A stretch of DNA of 64,000 nucleotides, taken from contig NZ_CP070950.1 of NCBI RefSeq assembly GCF_017084525.1, positions 682,001 to 746,000 on the forward strand. Reading direction: 5' to 3'. Under the pieces are notes generated by a model. That model had not been told where the DNA came from and did not search any database. It was given only the letters and a program-made list of their open reading frames with translations. The stretch comes from Conexibacter sp. SYSU D00693. Lineage in GTDB: Bacteria; Actinomycetota; Thermoleophilia; Solirubrobacterales; Solirubrobacteraceae. This document shows positions 8,587 to 17,989 of the stretch, one piece after another; the stretch's first letter is position 1, and every line of letters starts with the position of its first letter. Position numbers and translations under genes: made by a program.

Positions 8587-9462
8587 GTGGCCGACGTCCT
8601 GGCGATCTTCGGGCCGACCGGGATCGGCAAGACCGCCCTGGCCATCGCGCTGGGCGAGCGGCTGCGGGCGCAGGGTGAGCGCCCGGTCGCGGTCTCGGCC
8701 GACGCGCTGCAGGTCTACCGCGGGCTCGAGGTCCTCACGGGCGTCGCGAGCGCCGAGGAGCAGGCCCGCCTCGAGCACCGGCTCGTCTCGTTCCTGGCGG
8801 TCACGGAGACGTTCTCCGTCGCGGAGTACGCCCGTCGCGCGCATGCCGCCATCGACGCGGTGCTCGACGAGGGCGGCACCCCGATCGTCGTCGGCGGCAC
8901 CGGGCTCTACCTGCGCGCGGCGCTCGCCGAGCTCGACCTCAGGCCCCCGCCGCCGCCCGAGCTGCGTGAGCGACTGAAGCGGGAGCTCGACGCCCACGGG
9001 CCCGAGGTGCTGCACGCCCGCCTCGACGACGCCGCGCGCGCCCGCGTCGACCCGCGCGACGCCCACCGCATCATCCGCGCGCTCGAGCTCGCCGAGCTCG
9101 GCCAGGAGCTCCACAGCGGCGACCAGCTGTGGACCGCCCACACGCGCCGGCCCACCCGGCTCGTCGGGCTCACGATGGACCGCGAGGCGCTGCGCGAGCG
9201 CATCGCCGCCCGCGTGCACCAGATGGTCGCCGACGGCGCCGCCGGCGAGGTCCGGGCCGCCGAGGCCGCCGGCGCGAGCGAGACCGCCCGCAAGGCGCTG
9301 GGCTTCCGCGAGCTGCTCGACGGCGACGTCGAGGCGATGGTCACCGCCACCCGCCGCTACGCCCGCCGCCAGACCACCTGGATGCGCAAGCTCGAGGGCG
9401 TCGAGCTCGTCGACGTCACCGGCCACAGCGCCGAGGACGTCGCGGCGCAGCTGCTCCCGTAG
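8587..9462 (+). CDS. miaA: tRNA dimethylallyltransferase MiaA
   Basis: Transfers a dimethylallyl group to A37 of tRNAs that read UNN codons, making the substrate of MiaB. The protein is 291 residues from GTG 8587, close to the family's usual ~300. The P-loop [12 protein letters not shown] starts at residue ~7. The family motifs [25 protein letters not shown] and the C-terminal [11 protein letters not shown] are all present. The frame is open upstream to 8554, but homology starts at MADVLAIFG. The stop codon TAG forms the first half of the dapF -10. Confidence 0.95.
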   Translation: MADVLAIFGPTGIGKTALAIALGERLRAQGERPVAVSADALQVYRGLEVLTGVASAEEQARLEHRLVSFLAVTETFSVAEYARRAHAAIDAVLDEGGTPIVVGGTGLYLRAALAELDLRPPPPPELRERLKRELDAHGPEVLHARLDDAARARVDPRDAHRIIRALELAELGQELHSGDQLWTAHTRRPTRLVGLTMDREALRERIAARVHQMVADGAAGEVRAAEAAGASETARKALGFRELLDGDVEAMVTATRRYARRQTTWMRKLEGVELVDVTGHSAEDVAAQLLP

Positions 9463-9465
9463 CCT
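9460..9465 (+). promoter_or_regulatory. -10 hexamer of dapF fused to the miaA stop
   Basis: TAGCCT lies 11 nt before the dapF ATG. Its first three bases are the stop codon of miaA. No ribosome binding site lies between, so leaderless initiation is likely. Confidence 0.55.
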
Positions 9466-9476
9466 GCCGCCGCGAG

Positions 9477-10337
9477 ATGCGCTTCGAGAAGTGGCAGGCG
9501 CTGGGCAACGACTACCTCGTCGTCGAGCGCGACGCGATCGGCCTCCCGCTGAGCGCCGAGCGCGTGCGGCTGCTGTGCGACGTCCACCACGGCGTCGGCT
9601 CCGACGGCGTGCTCGAGCTCAGCCCGACCGACGAGCCGGGCTTCGTCGCGCGCCTGCGGATCTTCAACCCCGACGGCAGCGAGGCCGAGCTCAGCGGCAA
9701 CGGCGCCCGCGAGGCCGTCCTCTACCTGCGCCGCGCCGGCTGGACCGACCAGCGCCAGTTCTCGATCCTCACCGCCGCCGGCGAGATCCGCCCGACGATC
9801 CACGACGAGCGCACGGCCACGCTCGACATCGGCCGCGCCCGCCTGCGCTCGGACGACTTCCCCAGCGGGGGCGACGACGGCCAGGGCGAGCTCGAGGCCG
9901 ACGGGCGCAGCTGGCGCTTCCAGCACGCCCAGGTCGGCAACCCGCAGTGCGCGATCCTCGTGCGCGACGAGGCCGCGCTCACGGCGCTCGACCTCCCGAA
10001 GCTCGGCCCCGCCATCGAGCGCCACGCCCTCTTCCCGCACCGCACGAACGTCTCGTTCTCCGCCGAGCTCGCGCCCGACCGGATCCGCACCCGGATCTTC
10101 GAGCGCGGCGTGGGGGAGACGAGCGCCTCGGGGACCGGCGCCTGCGGCGCCGCCGTCGCCCACGTGCTGCGCGGCGGCGACAGCCCCGTGACCGTCGTCC
10201 TCGACGGCGGCGAGCTCGTCGTCGACGTCGAGGAGGACCTCCACATCGCCCTCACCGGCTGGGCCGAGCCGGTCTTCCGCGCCGAGGCCAGCGACGAGCT
10301 CGTCGCCGCGCTGCGGGCGCTGCCGGACCCGTCGTAG
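9477..10337 (+). CDS. dapF: Diaminopimelate epimerase DapF with Ser in place of the first catalytic Cys
   Basis: Converts LL- to meso-diaminopimelate for lysine and peptidoglycan. The protein is 286 residues, two-domain DapF length. The N-terminus ([13 protein letters not shown]), NPDGSEAEL and [16 protein letters not shown] match the family. The second catalytic cysteine is present as Cys223. The first, normally in CGNGxR, is serine here: LSGNGAR, Ser73, codon AGC at 9693-9695. Position 73 is the catalytic Cys73 of the H. influenzae enzyme. Epimerase activity may be reduced or changed, or the lineage may use a Ser/Cys pair. It is followed by dapD, with a TAGGCT promoter overlapping its stop. 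Confidence 0.9.
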   Translation: MRFEKWQALGNDYLVVERDAIGLPLSAERVRLLCDVHHGVGSDGVLELSPTDEPGFVARLRIFNPDGSEAELSGNGAREAVLYLRRAGWTDQRQFSILTAAGEIRPTIHDERTATLDIGRARLRSDDFPSGGDDGQGELEADGRSWRFQHAQVGNPQCAILVRDEAALTALDLPKLGPAIERHALFPHRTNVSFSAELAPDRIRTRIFERGVGETSASGTGACGAAVAHVLRGGDSPVTVVLDGGELVVDVEEDLHIALTGWAEPVFRAEASDELVAALRALPDPS

Positions 10338-10340
10338 GCT
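10335..10340 (+). promoter_or_regulatory. -10 hexamer of dapD fused to the dapF stop
   Basis: TAGGCT lies 8 nt before the dapD ATG, and its TAG is the dapF stop codon. This is the same arrangement as at 9460. Confidence 0.55.
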
Positions 10341-10348
10341 CCGGGGCG

Positions 10349-11329
10349 ATGAGCGAGCAGCGCAGCGCCTGGGCGGCCGGCCTGGCGACCTTCACCCGCG
10401 ACGGGCGGGCCCTGGACACCTTCTTCCCGCGGCCCGTGCTCGGACCGGCCCCCGAGGGCCTGGAGCCCGGGACGACGCGGCTGCGCCACGCCCGGGCGAC
10501 CGAGCTCGGCGGCGGCGCGTTCGCCGGCGCGGCCGGCGAGGACCAGGTCCGCGGCGTCGTCACCGTCCCGGTCGTCACGGTCGTCGCCGACCTCGACGCC
10601 GGCCCGCAGGACGCCCACGACATCTACCTGCGCCTGCACCTGCTCTCGCACCGCCTCGTCCAGCCGCACGGCCTCAGCCTGGATGGCCAGTTCGGGGTCC
10701 TGCCCAACATCGCCTGGACCAGCCGCGGCGCGGTCGACCCTGCCGCCCTCACCGACGCCCAGCTGCGGGCCCGGGCCGCCGGAGAGCACCTCGCGGTCAC
10801 CTCGATCGACAAGTTCCCGCGGATGACCGACTACGTCGTCCCGTCCGGTGTGCGCATCGCCGACGCCGACCGCGTCCGCCTCGGCGCCCACCTCGCCGAG
10901 GGGACCACCGTCATGCACGAGGGCTTCGTGAACTTCAACGCCGGGACGCTGGGCCACTCGATGGTCGAGGGCCGCATCAGTGCGGGCGTCGTCGTGGGCG
11001 ACGGCACCGACATCGGCGGCGGCGCGTCGATCATGGGCACGCTGTCGGGCGGCGGCAAGGAGGTCATCTCGCTCGGCGAGCGCTGCCTGCTCGGGGCGAA
11101 CGCCGGCCTCGGCATCTCGCTCGGCGACGACTGCGTGGTGGAGGCCGGCCTCTACGTCACCGCCGGCACGCGCGTGACGACGCCCGACGGCGACGTCGTC
11201 AAGGCGCGCGACCTGAGCGGCTCCGACGGTCTGCTGTTCCGGCGCGACAGCGTGACCGGCACCGTGCACGCGCTGGCCCACAAGGGGACGTGGGGCGGCC
11301 TCAACGCCGTCCTGCACGCCAACGACTAG
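10349..11329 (+). CDS. dapD: 2,3,4,5-tetrahydropyridine-2,6-dicarboxylate N-succinyltransferase (actinobacterial type)
   Basis: Succinylates tetrahydrodipicolinate in the succinylase branch of DAP/lysine synthesis. The protein is 326 residues. The N-terminal domain is of the longer actinobacterial DapD kind. The C-terminal half is a left-handed beta helix of hexapeptide repeats (for example [49 protein letters not shown]). The start is ATG 10349. It converges on dapC, and the two genes share a CTAG that holds both stop codons. Confidence 0.93.
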   Translation: MSEQRSAWAAGLATFTRDGRALDTFFPRPVLGPAPEGLEPGTTRLRHARATELGGGAFAGAAGEDQVRGVVTVPVVTVVADLDAGPQDAHDIYLRLHLLSHRLVQPHGLSLDGQFGVLPNIAWTSRGAVDPAALTDAQLRARAAGEHLAVTSIDKFPRMTDYVVPSGVRIADADRVRLGAHLAEGTTVMHEGFVNFNAGTLGHSMVEGRISAGVVVGDGTDIGGGASIMGTLSGGGKEVISLGERCLLGANAGLGISLGDDCVVEAGLYVTAGTRVTTPDGDVVKARDLSGSDGLLFRRDSVTGTVHALAHKGTWGGLNAVLHAND

Positions 11330-12450
11330 CGCCCGCGCAAGCGCGCGGCCGCCTCGGCGCAGCGCTCGCGCGTGGGGACCAGCGCCGCGCGCACGTGCCC
11401 GGCGCCCTCGGGCCCGAAGAACGACCCGGGGGCGACCGCGATGCCGGTCTCCCGCAGCAGGGCCATGGCGATCCGCTCGTCGTCGGCGCCGTCGGGCGTG
11501 CGCAGCCAGAGGAAGAACGTCGCGTCGCCGCCCGCCAGGGTGAAGCCCGCGGCCTCGAAGGCGCCCAGCAGGACGTCGCGCTTGGCGCGGTAGACGTCGC
11601 GGACGTCGTCGACGTGCTGCTCGTCGGACCACGCGGCGACGGCGGCGCGCTGGACGAACTCCTGCGGCGCCACGCCGACGTTGGGCCGGTAGCGCTTGAG
11701 GGCGGCGATGACCTGCGGGTCGCCCGCCACGAACCCCGAGCGGTAGCCGGGCATCGACGAGCGCTTGGAGAGCGTGTTGAAGACCACGACGTTGCGGCGG
11801 TCGGTCAGCTCGAGCGCGCCGCGCGGCTGCTCGCCGAACCACAGCTCGCTGTAGGCCTCGTCGCTGGCCAGCACGACGTCGTGCTCGCGGGCCAGCGCCG
11901 CCGCGCGCTCGTAGAGCTCCAGCGGCGCCGTCGCGCCCGTCGGGTTGTTGGGGAAGTTCAGCCAGACGATCGCCGTGCCCGGCCAGTCGATGGCGTCGAG
12001 GTCCGGCAGGAAGCCGCGCTCGGCGAGCAGCGGCAGGCGCACGACCTCCTTGCCGGCGAACCGCGCGCCGCGCTCGGGCACGGGGTAGCCGGGGGCGGTG
12101 ACGACGACGCGCTCGCCGCCGAGGACCTGCGCGAGGTGGAAGACCGCCTCCTTGGAGCCGAGCGTCGGCAGGACCTCGGTGGCCGGGTCGAGCTGCGCCC
12201 CGAAGCGCGTCGCCACCCACGCCGAGATCGCGCCGCGCAGCTCCGGCAGGCCCTCGGCCAGCGGGTACGTGGACAACGGGTCGACCGCGCCCCGCAGCGC
12301 CTCGCGGATGAAGGCCGGCGTCTGCTCGCGCGGCTCGCCGACGCCGAGGTCGATGACGTCCACGCCGTCCGCGGCCGCCGCCCGCTTGGCCTCGTTGAGG
12401 CGGACGAAGGGGTAGGCCCCGAGGCCCTCCAGGACCGGGTTCAGCCGCAC
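11326..12450 (-). CDS. dapC: Succinyldiaminopimelate transaminase DapC (PLP aminotransferase)
   Basis: A class I/II PLP aminotransferase of 374 residues, assigned to the N-succinyl-LL-DAP aminotransferase step mainly because it is coupled to dapE and faces dapD. Visible motifs are [19 protein letters not shown] (the PLP-contacting Asp and Tyr) and [17 protein letters not shown] with the Schiff-base lysine in SLSK-like position. The start GTG 12450 overlaps the dapE stop by 10 nt, so translation is probably coupled. The frame stays open upstream through dapE. Confidence 0.88.
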   Translation of the reverse strand: MRLNPVLEGLGAYPFVRLNEAKRAAAADGVDVIDLGVGEPREQTPAFIREALRGAVDPLSTYPLAEGLPELRGAISAWVATRFGAQLDPATEVLPTLGSKEAVFHLAQVLGGERVVVTAPGYPVPERGARFAGKEVVRLPLLAERGFLPDLDAIDWPGTAIVWLNFPNNPTGATAPLELYERAAALAREHDVVLASDEAYSELWFGEQPRGALELTDRRNVVVFNTLSKRSSMPGYRSGFVAGDPQVIAALKRYRPNVGVAPQEFVQRAAVAAWSDEQHVDDVRDVYRAKRDVLLGAFEAAGFTLAGGDATFFLWLRTPDGADDERIAMALLRETGIAVAPGSFFGPEGAGHVRAALVPTRERCAEAAARLRGR

Positions 12451-13508
12451 AGGAACCTCGCGAGGACGTCGTGGCAGCGCACGAGCGCGTCGACCTCGAT
12501 GCGCTCGTCGGCACGGTGGGCGAACGCCGGGTCGCCGGGACCGAGGTTGACCGCGGGCACGCCCACGGCGGCGAACTCCGCCACCGGCGTCCACGCCTGC
12601 TTGGGCGCGACCTCCAGGCCGTCGGCCAGCCGGCGCGCGAGGTCGCTGGTCAGCGCGGCGGGCGCCGAGGGCGCGTTGCCGTCGATGCGCACCTCGCCGA
12701 AGGGCTCGCAGATCGCGCGCAGCCGGCGCTCGGCCTCGTCGGCGCTCGTGCCCGGCGCGTAGCGCATGTTCACCTCGGCCACGCACGAGCCGGGCACGAC
12801 GTTGCGCGCGATCCCGCCGTGGACGGTGGTCACCGAGATGACCTCGGTGAAGGTCAGGCCGTCGGAGTCGACCGGCACCGGCTCGACCTGCGCGAGCGCG
12901 GCGATCCCCGCCGCCGCCTGGTGGATCGCGTTGTCGGCGAGCCACGGGCGGGCGGAGTGGCCCGCGCGGCCCGTGAAGGTCCAGGTCGCGTTGAGGTTGC
13001 CCAGGCAGCCCGCATGCAGCTGGTTGGCGGTGGGCTCCATGACGATCGCCAGGGCGACGTCGTGCAGGGACGGCTCGCGCGCCAGCAGCGGCGTCAGCGA
13101 CGAGTCCACGAAGGGCAGCTCCTCGCGGGGGAAGAAGAGCACGCCGACGTCGACGCCCTCCCACGGACCCGGCGGGTGCAGCGCCAGCTCGACCATCGTC
13201 GCCAGCGCGCCCTTCATGTCCGCCGCGCCCAGGCCGTGCACCCAGCCGTCCCCGATGCGCCCCGGGCGGTTGTCCTGCGCGGGGACGGTGTCGAGGTGGC
13301 CCGCGAGCAGGACGAGCGGCCGGTCCGCCCGGCGCTCGCCGACGTGGGCCAGCAGGCACAGGTCGCCGAGGTCCTGCACCGCGACGCCGCCCTCGCGGAG
13401 CACGTCGGTGACGTGGCGGTGCAGCGCGGCCTCGTCGTGGGACTCCGAGGGGACGTCGATGAGCTCGAGGGTCCGGTCGGCGAGGCGCTGCGCGAGGTCC
13501 GGCGGCAC
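12441..13508 (-). CDS. dapE: Succinyl-diaminopimelate desuccinylase DapE
   Basis: An M20-family zinc peptidase-like enzyme of 355 residues that removes succinate from N-succinyl-LL-DAP. Metal-site motifs are GHLDTVPAQ (His and catalytic Asp), GLGAADMKG (bridging Asp), FFPREELPF (catalytic Glu pair) and the late His in DPAFAHRADE. The frame is open far upstream. GTG 13508 is chosen because it begins the homologous part and lies exactly 8 nt after TAGCTT (13522-13517). It is the first gene of a dapE-dapC operon divergent from the DUF429 gene. Confidence 0.9.
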   Translation of the reverse strand: MPPDLAQRLADRTLELIDVPSESHDEAALHRHVTDVLREGGVAVQDLGDLCLLAHVGERRADRPLVLLAGHLDTVPAQDNRPGRIGDGWVHGLGAADMKGALATMVELALHPPGPWEGVDVGVLFFPREELPFVDSSLTPLLAREPSLHDVALAIVMEPTANQLHAGCLGNLNATWTFTGRAGHSARPWLADNAIHQAAAGIAALAQVEPVPVDSDGLTFTEVISVTTVHGGIARNVVPGSCVAEVNMRYAPGTSADEAERRLRAICEPFGEVRIDGNAPSAPAALTSDLARRLADGLEVAPKQAWTPVAEFAAVGVPAVNLGPGDPAFAHRADERIEVDALVRCHDVLARFLCG

Positions 13509-13516
13509 GGGCTGGC

Positions 13517-13526
13517 AAGCTAGCGG
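13517..13526. promoter_or_regulatory. Overlapping divergent leaderless promoters
   Basis: AAGCTAGCGG holds a -10 on each strand: TAGCTT (minus, 8 nt before the dapE GTG) and TAGCGG (plus, 9 nt before the DUF429 ATG). The two hexamers overlap by two bases, so RNA polymerase could engage only one at a time. Confidence 0.5.
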
Positions 13527-13535
13527 CTTCCAGCC

Positions 13536-14333
13536 ATGCGCTACTGCGGGGTCGACGTGTCCGCCCGTCCGGGCAACCAGCAGCTCTGCACGCTGCACGA
13601 GCGGCGCGGGGCGGAGGGGACGACCGAGCTCGTCGCCACGTTCTACGAGCCGGGGGACGTCGACGCGATCGCGCGTACGGTGCTCGGCTTCGGCGGCGAG
13701 GCGGTCTGCGCGATCGATGCGCCCAGCGGGCGCCGGCTCGACCTCCTGGCCCCGGGCCAACCGCTGCGCGACCAGCTCGGCCTGCCCGAGGGGCGCTACG
13801 AGCGCATGCGCGTGTGCGACGCCCTGCTCTTCCGCCGCCGGCTGCCGCTCTACCCGGTGCCCGCCGCCCAGCAGGGCCTGGCCGCGTGGGAGGGCTGGAT
13901 GGCGCAGGGCTTCGCGCTGTTCGAGGCGCTCGACGCGCTCGTCCTGCACCGCCCGCAGGTCCCCGCCGACGTCCTCGGCGCCCCGCACGGCGACGGGGCG
14001 CTGGCCTTCGGCCGCCTCGCGGAGACCTACCCCGACGCGGTCTTCTGCTCCCTGCTGGGCCACCGGCCGTCGGCCAAGCGCACGCCGTGGGGGCTGCAGC
14101 AGCGGATCGCGGCGCTGCGCCTGCGCGGGGTCGTCGACGACGACGGCGGCCTCTGGCACCGGACGCTCGACGAGCTCGACGCGTGCGCCGCCGCCTACGC
14201 CGCATACGCGCTGGCCGCCGGGACCGGCTCCTGGGTGGGCGACCCGCGCGAGGGCGTCCTGCTGCTGCCGGTCCCCGAGCTGGCCGAGCGCTACGAGCCG
14301 CTGCCCCCACCCGCGAGACTCCCGCTGGCATGA
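13536..14333 (+). CDS. DUF429 family protein (predicted RNase H-like nuclease)
   Basis: A 265-residue protein of the DUF429 group, whose fold is predicted to be RNase H-like. The N-terminal MRYCGVDVSARPGNQQL carries the first acidic residue, and VCAIDAPSGRR the second expected acidic site. LAETYPDAVFCSLLGHR and DELDACAAAYAAYAL fit the C-terminal family pattern. Function is unknown. Its stop overlaps the next gene by ATGA, so the two are translationally coupled. Confidence 0.75.
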   Translation: MRYCGVDVSARPGNQQLCTLHERRGAEGTTELVATFYEPGDVDAIARTVLGFGGEAVCAIDAPSGRRLDLLAPGQPLRDQLGLPEGRYERMRVCDALLFRRRLPLYPVPAAQQGLAAWEGWMAQGFALFEALDALVLHRPQVPADVLGAPHGDGALAFGRLAETYPDAVFCSLLGHRPSAKRTPWGLQQRIAALRLRGVVDDDGGLWHRTLDELDACAAAYAAYALAAGTGSWVGDPREGVLLLPVPELAERYEPLPPPARLPLA

Positions 14334-14683
14334 CCGTCCGCCGCATCGTCGCCAACCTCCACGGGCAGGACCCGGCCGCCGGCGCGGCGTTCTTCGCCGA
14401 CGTCCTGGGCCTCGAGGTGGTGATGGACCACGGCTGGGTCAGGACCTACGCGAAGGCCGACGAGCCGCGCGGGCCCCAGGTGCAGGTGATGTCGCACGAC
14501 GCCAGCGCGCCGGTCGTCCCCGACGCGTCGGTCGAGGTCGACGACGTCGACGCCGCGTACGCGGCGGTGCTCGAGCGCGGCGACGAGGTCGTCCACCCGC
14601 TGACCGACGAGCCCTGGGGCGTGCGGCGGTTCTTCGTCCGCGAGCCCGGCGGGCGCGTCATCAACGTCCTGACACACCGCTGA
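14330..14683 (+). CDS. VOC (glyoxalase/bleomycin resistance-like) protein
   Basis: A 117-residue single-domain vicinal oxygen chelate protein. It shows the two beta-alpha-beta-beta-beta modules, with the typical AAFFADVLGLEVV in the first and WGVRRFFVREPGGRVINVL near the C-terminus. ATG 14330 overlaps the DUF429 stop. Substrate unknown. Confidence 0.8.
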   Translation: MTVRRIVANLHGQDPAAGAAFFADVLGLEVVMDHGWVRTYAKADEPRGPQVQVMSHDASAPVVPDASVEVDDVDAAYAAVLERGDEVVHPLTDEPWGVRRFFVREPGGRVINVLTHR

Positions 14684-14703
14684 ACGCCTGCTCCGGCCCC
14701 TTC

Positions 14704-14709
14704 TAGACT
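14704..14709 (+). promoter_or_regulatory. -10 hexamer of hflX
   Basis: TAGACT lies 9 nt before the hflX ATG. A weak -35-like CTGAAC is found 16 bp further upstream. Confidence 0.5.
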
Positions 14710-14718
14710 GGAGGGTGG

Positions 14719-16047
14719 ATGCAGCAGAAGGGCCGCAACGGCCGCACGGCGGAGACGACGAACGGCACCGCCCCGAGGTCGGGGCGCGCGAAGCAGCGCG
14801 CGTTCTGCATCGCGGCGCTGCCCGACGGCGACGACCTGTCCGAGCTGCGCGAGCTGCTGCGCACCGCGGGCGTCGCGGTGGTCGGCCAGAGCGTCCAGCA
14901 CCGCGAGGCTCCGCACCCGAACACCTACCTCGGTCCCGGCAAGCTCGAGGAGGTCAAGGCGCTGGCCAAGCGCGCGGACGCCAACGTCATCGCCTGCGAC
15001 GACGAGCTCAGCCCGCGCCAGGAGCGCAACCTCGAGAAGGAGCTCGGGCTGCCCGTCGTGGACCGCACGACGGTGATCCTCGACATCTTCGCCGGCCACG
15101 CGAACTCCTCGGAGGGCAAGCTCCAGGTCGAGCTCGCCCAGCTCGAGTACAACCTCGCGCGGATGCGGGGTCTGTGGACCCACCTCGAGCGTCTCGGCGG
15201 CGGCATCGGCACCCGAGGCCCGGGCGAGTCCCAGATCGAGACCGACCGCCGCCTCGCGCGCGACCGCATCTCCGCGCTGCGCCGCCGGCTCGAGCACGTG
15301 AAGTCCAACCGCTCGGTGATGCGCGCCGAGCGCACGCGCGCGCACCTGCCGCAGGTGGCGCTGGCCGGCTACACGAACGCCGGCAAGTCGACGCTGCTCA
15401 ACGCGCTGACCGACGCGGAGGTCGGCGTCCGCGACCGGCTCTTCCACACGCTGGACCCGACGACCCGCAAGATGGAGATCGAGGGCCGGCCGTACCTGCT
15501 GACCGACACGGTCGGCTTCATCAAGAAGCTCCCGCACCAGCTCGTCCAGGCGTTCGGCGCGACGCTCGAGGAAACGCGCGTGGCCGACCTCGTCCTGCAC
15601 GTCGTCGACGCCTCGGCACCCGAGGAGGAGCTCGACGACATGCTGCGCGCGGTCGACGACGTGCTCGAGGAGATCGGCGCCGGCGACAACCCGCGGCTGC
15701 TCGTCCTCAACAAGGCCGACGCACTCGACGACGAGCAGCGCCACGAGCTGAGCATCCGCCACCGCGACGGCATCCTCGTGAGCGCCCGCACGGGGGAGGG
15801 GCTGGACGAGCTGCGCGCCAAGGTCGCCGAGTCCTTCGCCGCCCGCCTGCGCGCGGTCGAGCTCCTGCTGCCGTTCTCCGAGGGCGGCCGGCTGGCCGAG
15901 CTGCACGACGTCGCGGGCGACCTGGAGCGCGAGGACACCGCCGAGGGCGTGCGCGTGAGCGCGCTGCTGCCCGTCGAGGTCGCCGAGCGCTTCGAGCGCT
16001 GGTCGCTGGCCGCGGCGCGCAACGGCCACGGCCCGCACGCCGAGTGA
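14719..16047 (+). CDS. hflX: GTPase HflX
   Basis: A ribosome-binding GTPase of 442 residues that splits stalled or hibernating ribosomes. The N-terminal HflX domain has GPGKLEEVKALA and the Gly-rich linker GGGIGTRGPGESQIETDRR before a helical stretch. The GTPase domain begins near residue 213: G1 GYTNAGKST, G3 DTVGFIKKLP, G4 NKAD and G5 SART. The start is ATG 14719 behind a TAGACT -10. Its stop overlaps the dut start in GTGA. Confidence 0.95.
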   Translation: MQQKGRNGRTAETTNGTAPRSGRAKQRAFCIAALPDGDDLSELRELLRTAGVAVVGQSVQHREAPHPNTYLGPGKLEEVKALAKRADANVIACDDELSPRQERNLEKELGLPVVDRTTVILDIFAGHANSSEGKLQVELAQLEYNLARMRGLWTHLERLGGGIGTRGPGESQIETDRRLARDRISALRRRLEHVKSNRSVMRAERTRAHLPQVALAGYTNAGKSTLLNALTDAEVGVRDRLFHTLDPTTRKMEIEGRPYLLTDTVGFIKKLPHQLVQAFGATLEETRVADLVLHVVDASAPEEELDDMLRAVDDVLEEIGAGDNPRLLVLNKADALDDEQRHELSIRHRDGILVSARTGEGLDELRAKVAESFAARLRAVELLLPFSEGGRLAELHDVAGDLEREDTAEGVRVSALLPVEVAERFERWSLAAARNGHGPHAE

Positions 16048-16487
16048 CCGCGGCGCCGCTGCGCGTCCACCGGCTGGACGCGCGGGCCGTCCTGCCCCGG
16101 CGCGCCCGGGACGGCGACTTCGGCTACGACCTCTGCGCGCTGGAGGCGGTGGAGCTCGCGCCCGGCGCCCGGGCGCAGGTCCGCACGGGCATCGCCATCG
16201 CCCTCCCGCCGGGCCACGCCGGCCTCGTCCTGCCCCGTTCGGGCCTCGCCGCCCGCCACGGCATCGCGCTGGTCAACGCCCCGGGCCTCATCGACGAGGG
16301 CTACCGCGGCGAGGTGCAGGTCCTCCTGCTCAACACCGACCGTGACGAGGGCTACGCGATCGCCGCCGGCGACCGCATCGCCCAGCTCGTCCTCGTCGAG
16401 CCCGCGACGCCTGAGGTCGAGGAGGTCGACGCGCTCGACGCGACCGCGCGCGGGGCCGGCGGCTTCGGATCCACCGGCTACGGCTGA
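16044..16487 (+). CDS. dut: Deoxyuridine 5'-triphosphate nucleotidohydrolase (dUTPase)
   Basis: Hydrolyses dUTP to dUMP, keeping uracil out of DNA. The protein is 147 residues, a trimeric-type dUTPase with all five motifs: GDFGYDLCA, PRSGLAARHGI, GLIDEGYRGEVQV, GDRIAQLVL and GAGGFGSTGYG. GTG 16044 overlaps the hflX stop, so the two genes are coupled. Confidence 0.94.
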   Translation: MTAAPLRVHRLDARAVLPRRARDGDFGYDLCALEAVELAPGARAQVRTGIAIALPPGHAGLVLPRSGLAARHGIALVNAPGLIDEGYRGEVQVLLLNTDRDEGYAIAAGDRIAQLVLVEPATPEVEEVDALDATARGAGGFGSTGYG

Positions 16488-16571
16488 CCAGTCAGATCCA
16501 CGAAGCGGACCGGGCGGTCTTGTGCGCCCGGCCTGAAGGCGCCGCTCGCGGGGCCGCGGAAGGATGGGCGC

Positions 16572-17969
16572 ATGGAGTCCCAGCGTGCCCTCGCCGGCCT
16601 GGCGGCCGTCCTCGCCCTCGCCATCACCGACGCCGCGCAGGCCGCGGCCGCGCCAGGCGTCCGGGTCGCCGGCGGGACGGTGGGCAACGCGCGCATGTGC
16701 GGCACCGAGCACGAGGGTGTGCGCACCGTCGCGGCCGGCGCGCCCGCCTCGGCGGTCGTCCCGGGCGCCAAGCGGGCGGCCACGCGGGCGGCGCGGCGGG
16801 GCTCGCGCGTGGTCGTCGAGCGCTGCGAGGGCGCCAGCTGGAAGGCGGAGAGGACGGTCGCCCTCGGTGCGCGCCGCCGGGCGCTCACCGTGACGCTCGG
16901 CTCGCGCTCGGCCGACCTGCGCATCCGCACCCGGACGCGCGACGGCAGGCTCGGCACGCCCGCCTACGTCCGCGTCGGCGGCGGCGAGGTCGTCGACGTC
17001 CCCGTGCAGTTCAAGGTCGTCAACCGCAACACGACCCTCATCCCGTGCCTCGGTGCGCCGGACGGCAGGACCTACACCGTCCGCGGCACGCTCGTGGCGC
17101 CCCGCGCCGCCCTCGACGCCAAGGAGCCGGCGGCGACGCTCTACCTCCACGGCCTCGGCTACGGCGGCTGGTTCTTCCGCTTCCAGGACGTCCCGGGCTA
17201 CGACTACGCCCGCCAGCAGGCCGACGCCGGGCACGCGTCGATCGTCCTCGACCGCCTGGGCAACCCCAACGACGACCAGCTCGCCAACGGCCTGGCCACC
17301 TGCTTCTCCTCGCAGGCCGACATGGCCGACCAGGTCATCCGCGCGATGCGCGTGGCCGGGTACGACGCCCCCGACGACGTCCGCACCGGCTTCGACCGCG
17401 TCGTCCTGGCCGGGCACTCCGCGGGCGGCTTCATCGCCCAGGTCACGCAGTACTCGTTCGACAGCGCCGACGCGCTGGCCGTCATCGGCTTCACCGACAT
17501 CCCGTCGCCGCTGACCCTCGCGACCTTCGCGACCGCCGGCGGCGACTGCCTCCTGGCGCCGCAGCGCTCGCACGGCAGGACGGGCGCGCCGAACTACGTC
17601 CCGTTCGGCCGCACGGACGCCGACTTCGCCGCGGGCCACTTCTTCGACATCGACCCCGAGGTCCGGCGCATCGCGCTGGCCAAGCACAACCTCGACCCCT
17701 GCGGCGACCTGCTCAACGCCCTCCAGGCCCTGCTCTTCGACCAGCTGGGGACCCGCTCGATCAAGGCCCCGGTCCTCGTCGTGTCGGGCGCCGACGACGC
17801 GCTCTTCGCGCCGCCGACCAACCGCCTCCAGGCGCTGCTGTCCTACATCCAGGCCGAGAGGACGGAGCTCGTCGAGCTGCCGAGCACCGGCCACGCCGTG
17901 ACCCTCGGGCGCACCCACGAGCAGTTCCGGCAGGCGATGGACCGCTGGCTGACGGCGGTCGGGGCGTAG
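16572..17969 (+). CDS. Secreted alpha/beta hydrolase
   Basis: A 465-residue exported protein with a signal peptide ending near residue 25 (AQAAAA). A ~110-residue N-terminal part of unknown role precedes an alpha/beta hydrolase domain. The nucleophile is Ser283 in GHSAGG. A candidate acid lies in VVSGADDALF and the histidine in STGHAVTLG. ATG 16572 has GGAAGGATG upstream, a usable ribosome binding site. Substrate unknown; an esterase or lipase is plausible. Confidence 0.8.
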   Translation: MESQRALAGLAAVLALAITDAAQAAAAPGVRVAGGTVGNARMCGTEHEGVRTVAAGAPASAVVPGAKRAATRAARRGSRVVVERCEGASWKAERTVALGARRRALTVTLGSRSADLRIRTRTRDGRLGTPAYVRVGGGEVVDVPVQFKVVNRNTTLIPCLGAPDGRTYTVRGTLVAPRAALDAKEPAATLYLHGLGYGGWFFRFQDVPGYDYARQQADAGHASIVLDRLGNPNDDQLANGLATCFSSQADMADQVIRAMRVAGYDAPDDVRTGFDRVVLAGHSAGGFIAQVTQYSFDSADALAVIGFTDIPSPLTLATFATAGGDCLLAPQRSHGRTGAPNYVPFGRTDADFAAGHFFDIDPEVRRIALAKHNLDPCGDLLNALQALLFDQLGTRSIKAPVLVVSGADDALFAPPTNRLQALLSYIQAERTELVELPSTGHAVTLGRTHEQFRQAMDRWLTAVGA

Positions 17970-17989
17970 CGCCGCAGGCCAGATCGGGC

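Noticed and set aside
12451-14355. Minus-strand frame joining dapC upstream through dapE and the DUF429 region
   Set aside because: Only the part after GTG 12450 is aminotransferase; the rest is an antisense or out-of-frame reading of dapE and DUF429.
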